From the IMG/VR virus record IMGVR_UViG_3300020183_000040, positions 21,187-85,186 of that record: a stretch of DNA of 64,000 bases; one strand, written 5' to 3'. The translations under genes and the position numbers were made by a program. Numbering within the stretch: the first letter of the stretch is position 1; each line of letters opens with the position of its first letter. Under the pieces are notes generated by a model that was given only the letters and a program-made list of their open reading frames with translations, was not told the origin of the DNA and searched no databases. Of this stretch, positions 62,351-64,000 are shown one piece after another. The stretch comes from a virus.

Positions 62351-62783
62351 TATTGAAATTTTTTGGGACAAGAATAAAATGGTCGAGGTCACCCTTGGTG
62401 AACCAGATGACTTTTTGAAAGTTCGTGAAACTCTGACACGTATTGGGGTCGCGTCTAGAAGGGAACATAAACTGTACCAATCTTGCCATATCCTTCATAA
62501 AAAAGGGCAGTATTATATCGTACACTTCAAAGAACTATTTGCACTTGATGGTAAAAAAGCAAATATTACTTTGAATGATATTCAACGTAGAAATAGAATT
62601 ATTCAATTACTTTCTGATTGGGGATTGGTAACAATTGTTGATGCTACATCTATTGAAGATCTCGCACCCCTAAGTCAAATCAAAGTTATTGCACATAAAG
62701 ATAAAGAAGAATGGAATCTAGAGTCTAAGTATAATATTGGTAAACGTAAAATTCCAACATCTGAGGTTCGATCCGATAAATAG
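62343..62783 (+). CDS. regA: Translational repressor RegA
   Basis: The ATG at 62343 gives 146 residues (T4 122). VEVTLGEPDDFLKVRETLTR and LYQSCHILHKKGQYYIVHFK are almost identical to T4 RegA (TLKKPEDFLKVKETLTRMGI; LYQSCHILQKKGLYYIVHFKE). It has an N-terminal extension (MDDIEIFWDKNKM). RegA binds the start regions of early mRNAs to lower their translation. It overlaps gene 62 by eight bases. Confidence 0.95.
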   Translation: MDDIEIFWDKNKMVEVTLGEPDDFLKVRETLTRIGVASRREHKLYQSCHILHKKGQYYIVHFKELFALDGKKANITLNDIQRRNRIIQLLSDWGLVTIVDATSIEDLAPLSQIKVIAHKDKEEWNLESKYNIGKRKIPTSEVRSDK

Positions 62784-62789
62784 ATCGGA
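62772..62789 (+). promoter_or_regulatory. Late box (GATAAATA) within a small hairpin at the regA stop
   Basis: A perfect 6-bp stem (tccgat / atcgga) with a six-base loop spans the regA stop codon. GATAAATA occupies 62775-62782. It could be a late promoter for the next gene, an mRNA 3' structure, or both. Confidence 0.4.
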
Positions 62790-62829
62790 CTTCATCATTA
62801 CAACGATGGACAAGAAAAAGGAAAATGCT

Positions 62830-63123
62830 ATGGGACAATTGATTCGTATATGTATTTTGAGTTGGTCTGCTGCTCTTCTCACCGCTAGCTATTCAGGTAT
62901 GCTATCCAAAATGGATCCCACCTTTATTGCTACTGTGTTCACAGCATCTGCTGCTACGTTCGGTATCAATACCATGAAGAAAGGTGATGATGAAGAATCT
63001 AAAGCACCAGAAGCACGTAGAGAAGAATTTGTAGTTGCTCCTCCAGAACCACCATCACCAGAAATAACTCTTGAAGAAAGAGTTGAAGCTCTGGAAGAGG
63101 GACAAGTTCAACCAAGAACCTAA
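62830..63123 (+). CDS. Small membrane protein with acidic/Pro-rich tail
   Basis: The ATG at 62830 is chosen for AGGA seven bases upstream; the ATG at 62806 lacks a ribosome site. The 97-residue protein has two hydrophobic segments (RICILSWSAALLTASYSGML and FIATVFTASAATFGIN), then a charged, Pro-rich tail (PPEPPSPEITLEERVEALEE). Likely an inner-membrane protein facing the cytoplasm at its C-terminus. Function unknown. Confidence 0.65.
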   Translation: MGQLIRICILSWSAALLTASYSGMLSKMDPTFIATVFTASAATFGINTMKKGDDEESKAPEARREEFVVAPPEPPSPEITLEERVEALEEGQVQPRT

Positions 63124-63146
63124 GAATTGTCGGTGTATACTAATCT

Positions 63147-63177
63147 AAAGTGTGGTTCCTACTACCACACTTTTTTT
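63147..63177 (+). terminator. Intrinsic terminator
   Basis: A perfect 10-bp stem (aaagtgtggt / accacacttt) with a seven-base loop is followed by TTTT. It separates the clamp/regA block from hsp20. Confidence 0.9.
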
Positions 63178-63251
63178 GTTAGCTCTTATAATTAGTAGTG
63201 GATGCCGTAAGGGTCCACAAAATACAAACTCGCTTACAAAGGAGCTAACAA
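63176..63251 (+). promoter_or_regulatory. Inverted repeat across the hsp20 leader, with internal -10 element
   Basis: TTGTTAGCTC at 63176-63185 is perfectly complementary to GAGCTAACAA at 63242-63251, which includes part of the GGAG ribosome site and ends just before the hsp20 ATG. TATAAT lies at 63187-63192, inside the repeat, so transcripts started there lack the left arm. Confidence 0.55.
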
Positions 63252-63252
63252 C

Positions 63253-63687
63253 ATGACTAACCTAACAAGGTATACTACTGCGGATCTTCCTACATTGTTG
63301 GAGAAGATTACTCGCAACTCTATCGGAATGGATGAATATTTTGATAGATTGTTCAAAGTTCATGAATCAACTTCTAACTATCCTCCATACAATCTAGTAC
63401 AAGTCAGTAACGTAGAATCGAGACTTGAGGTTGCTCTTGCAGGATTTAGAAAGAAAGAAGTCTTTGTCTATACACAAGATGGTAAACTTTTTGTGGAAGG
63501 ACAAAAAGAGGATAAAGAAACGGATTCTAATTATCTTCACAAAGGTTTAGCACAAAGAAGTTTTACACGAACCTGGACACTCTCTGATGATACTGAAGTA
63601 AAATCGGTTGAGTTTGGGGATGGACTTTTGACCGTAGTGCTCGGTAGAGTTGTTCCAGAAACTCATAAACGAAAGGATTATCTTTGA
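63253..63687 (+). CDS. hsp20: Small heat-shock protein Hsp20
   Basis: The 144-residue protein has an N-terminal MDEYFDRLFKVHESTSNYPP line, an alpha-crystallin core (YNLVQVSNVESRLEVALAGF, FVEGQKEDKE, FTRTWTLSDDTEV, LLTVVLGRVVPE) and a short C-tail. It keeps misfolded proteins soluble. Cyanomyoviruses commonly carry hsp20. An AAAGGAG site precedes the ATG. Confidence 0.94.
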   Translation: MTNLTRYTTADLPTLLEKITRNSIGMDEYFDRLFKVHESTSNYPPYNLVQVSNVESRLEVALAGFRKKEVFVYTQDGKLFVEGQKEDKETDSNYLHKGLAQRSFTRTWTLSDDTEVKSVEFGDGLLTVVLGRVVPETHKRKDYL

Positions 63688-63701
63688 TAACCTGTTCTTA
63701 G

Positions 63702-63730
63702 TTGACATATTCCCAAGTTTATGTCATACT
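63702..63730 (+). promoter_or_regulatory. Sigma70-type promoter
   Basis: TTGACA, 17-bp spacer, CATACT (one mismatch). It leads a 110-base structured leader before the next gene. Confidence 0.65.
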
Positions 63731-63780
63731 ATATACATTCAGGTGATGAGACCTCAATTACTCGTTGACTCACTGAACAC

Positions 63781-63823
63781 GGAGTTTGTCGAAACTCCTT
63801 CCATCCGCAGGTATTATTCTGCG
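63781..63823 (+). promoter_or_regulatory. Two hairpins in a 5' leader
   Basis: A 7-bp stem ggagttt/aaactcc with GTCG loop (63781-63798) is followed by a 5-bp stem cgcag/ctgcg (63806-63823). AGAGGT ribosome site lies further on at 63832. The hairpins could stabilise the mRNA. Confidence 0.45.
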
Positions 63824-63846
63824 AGAAACTTAGAGGTACAATTTTT

Positions 63847-64000
63847 ATGTATAAATCCGCAATCGCAGCTGTCGCAGCTGCTCCTTTCCTTGCCACCGCT
63901 GCGTTCGCTGGCCCTTATGTAGAATCGAAAACCACTGCTGGTCTTTCTGATGGCACTTACAAAGGTGCTCAAACCGAACTTCGTGTTGGTTACGAAGAGA
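63847..64000 (+). CDS. Secreted / outer-membrane-type protein (3' partial)
   Basis: Only 51 codons are inside the window. MYKSAIAAVAAAPFLATAAF is a clear Sec signal peptide with an AFA cleavage end. GLSDGTYKGAQTELRVGYEE, with alternating residues, suggests outer-membrane beta strands. Codon use is GC-richer than nearby genes. Cyanophages carry similar proteins of unknown role. The window end cuts it. Confidence 0.75.
   Translation, partial: MYKSAIAAVAAAPFLATAAFAGPYVESKTTAGLSDGTYKGAQTELRVGYEE

Overview
The window is a contiguous piece of a T4-like cyanomyovirus genome, most likely from a phage of marine Synechococcus or Prochlorococcus. The evidence is the collinear T4 core gene order (8, 13-14-15-16-17-18-19-20-67-21-22-23, uvsY, uvsW, 55, 47, 46, 45, 44, 62, regA), together with genes typical of marine cyanophages: cobS-like AAA+ ATPase, hsp20, YHYH-domain virion proteins, 2OG-Fe(II) oxygenases and a DUF3110-like protein. 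Every gene I can support lies on the + strand and they are tightly packed, often joined by ATGA overlaps. The DNA is AT-rich. No photosystem genes, integrase, transposon or CRISPR array were seen. Layout: (1) 1-22.4 kb holds giant baseplate/tail/fibre-associated virion proteins, including a 5'-truncated protein with a LamG-like domain, YHYH and cupredoxin-like proteins, gp8, a DUF4815-like protein, and two small coiled-coil proteins closed by a terminator. (2) 22.5-29.0 kb is a repeat-rich Mtd_N-like tail fibre. (3) 29.0-33.8 kb holds neck genes 13 and 14, tail terminator 15, small terminase 16, and a very basic candidate internal head protein. (4) 33.9-35.7 kb is a cluster of very small, mostly membrane-predicted proteins plus a staphylococcal-type nuclease, sitting between the two terminase genes. 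(5) 35.7-45.7 kb holds large terminase, sheath, tube, portal, prohead core, protease, scaffold and major capsid, closed by a strong terminator. (6) 45.8-53.2 kb holds a tube-like tail protein and the recombination/late transcription block (uvsY, uvsW, gp55, gp47, gp46). (7) 53.2-53.5 kb holds three tRNA genes. (8) 53.5-58.2 kb holds small genes plus a metalloprotease/VWA protein and a CobS/MoxR-type AAA+ ATPase. (9) 58.1-62.8 kb is the sliding clamp/clamp-loader operon with inserted 2OG oxygenase, YkgJ-like Cys-cluster and Dam-type methylase genes, ending in regA. (10) 62.8-64 kb holds a small membrane protein, hsp20, and the start of a secreted or outer-membrane protein cut by the window end. 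Regulation: NATAAATA-type late promoters lie before the virion genes, while host-like TTGACA/TATAAT promoters with 17-18 bp spacers appear only from 46.3 kb onward. This fits a late structural half and an early/middle replication half. gp55 (encoded here) would recognise the late motif, with the gp45 clamp as its activator in the T4 scheme. The observations most worth a second look are a terminator-like hairpin inside the start of the portal gene, an inverted repeat that could hide the hsp20 ribosome-binding site in read-through RNA, cupredoxin copper-site motifs in two virion proteins (one nested in a YHYH domain), shared beta-modules spread through many virion proteins, a candidate internal head protein with three capsid-targeting-like motifs, and a tRNA-like gene with two anticodon-arm-like hairpins.
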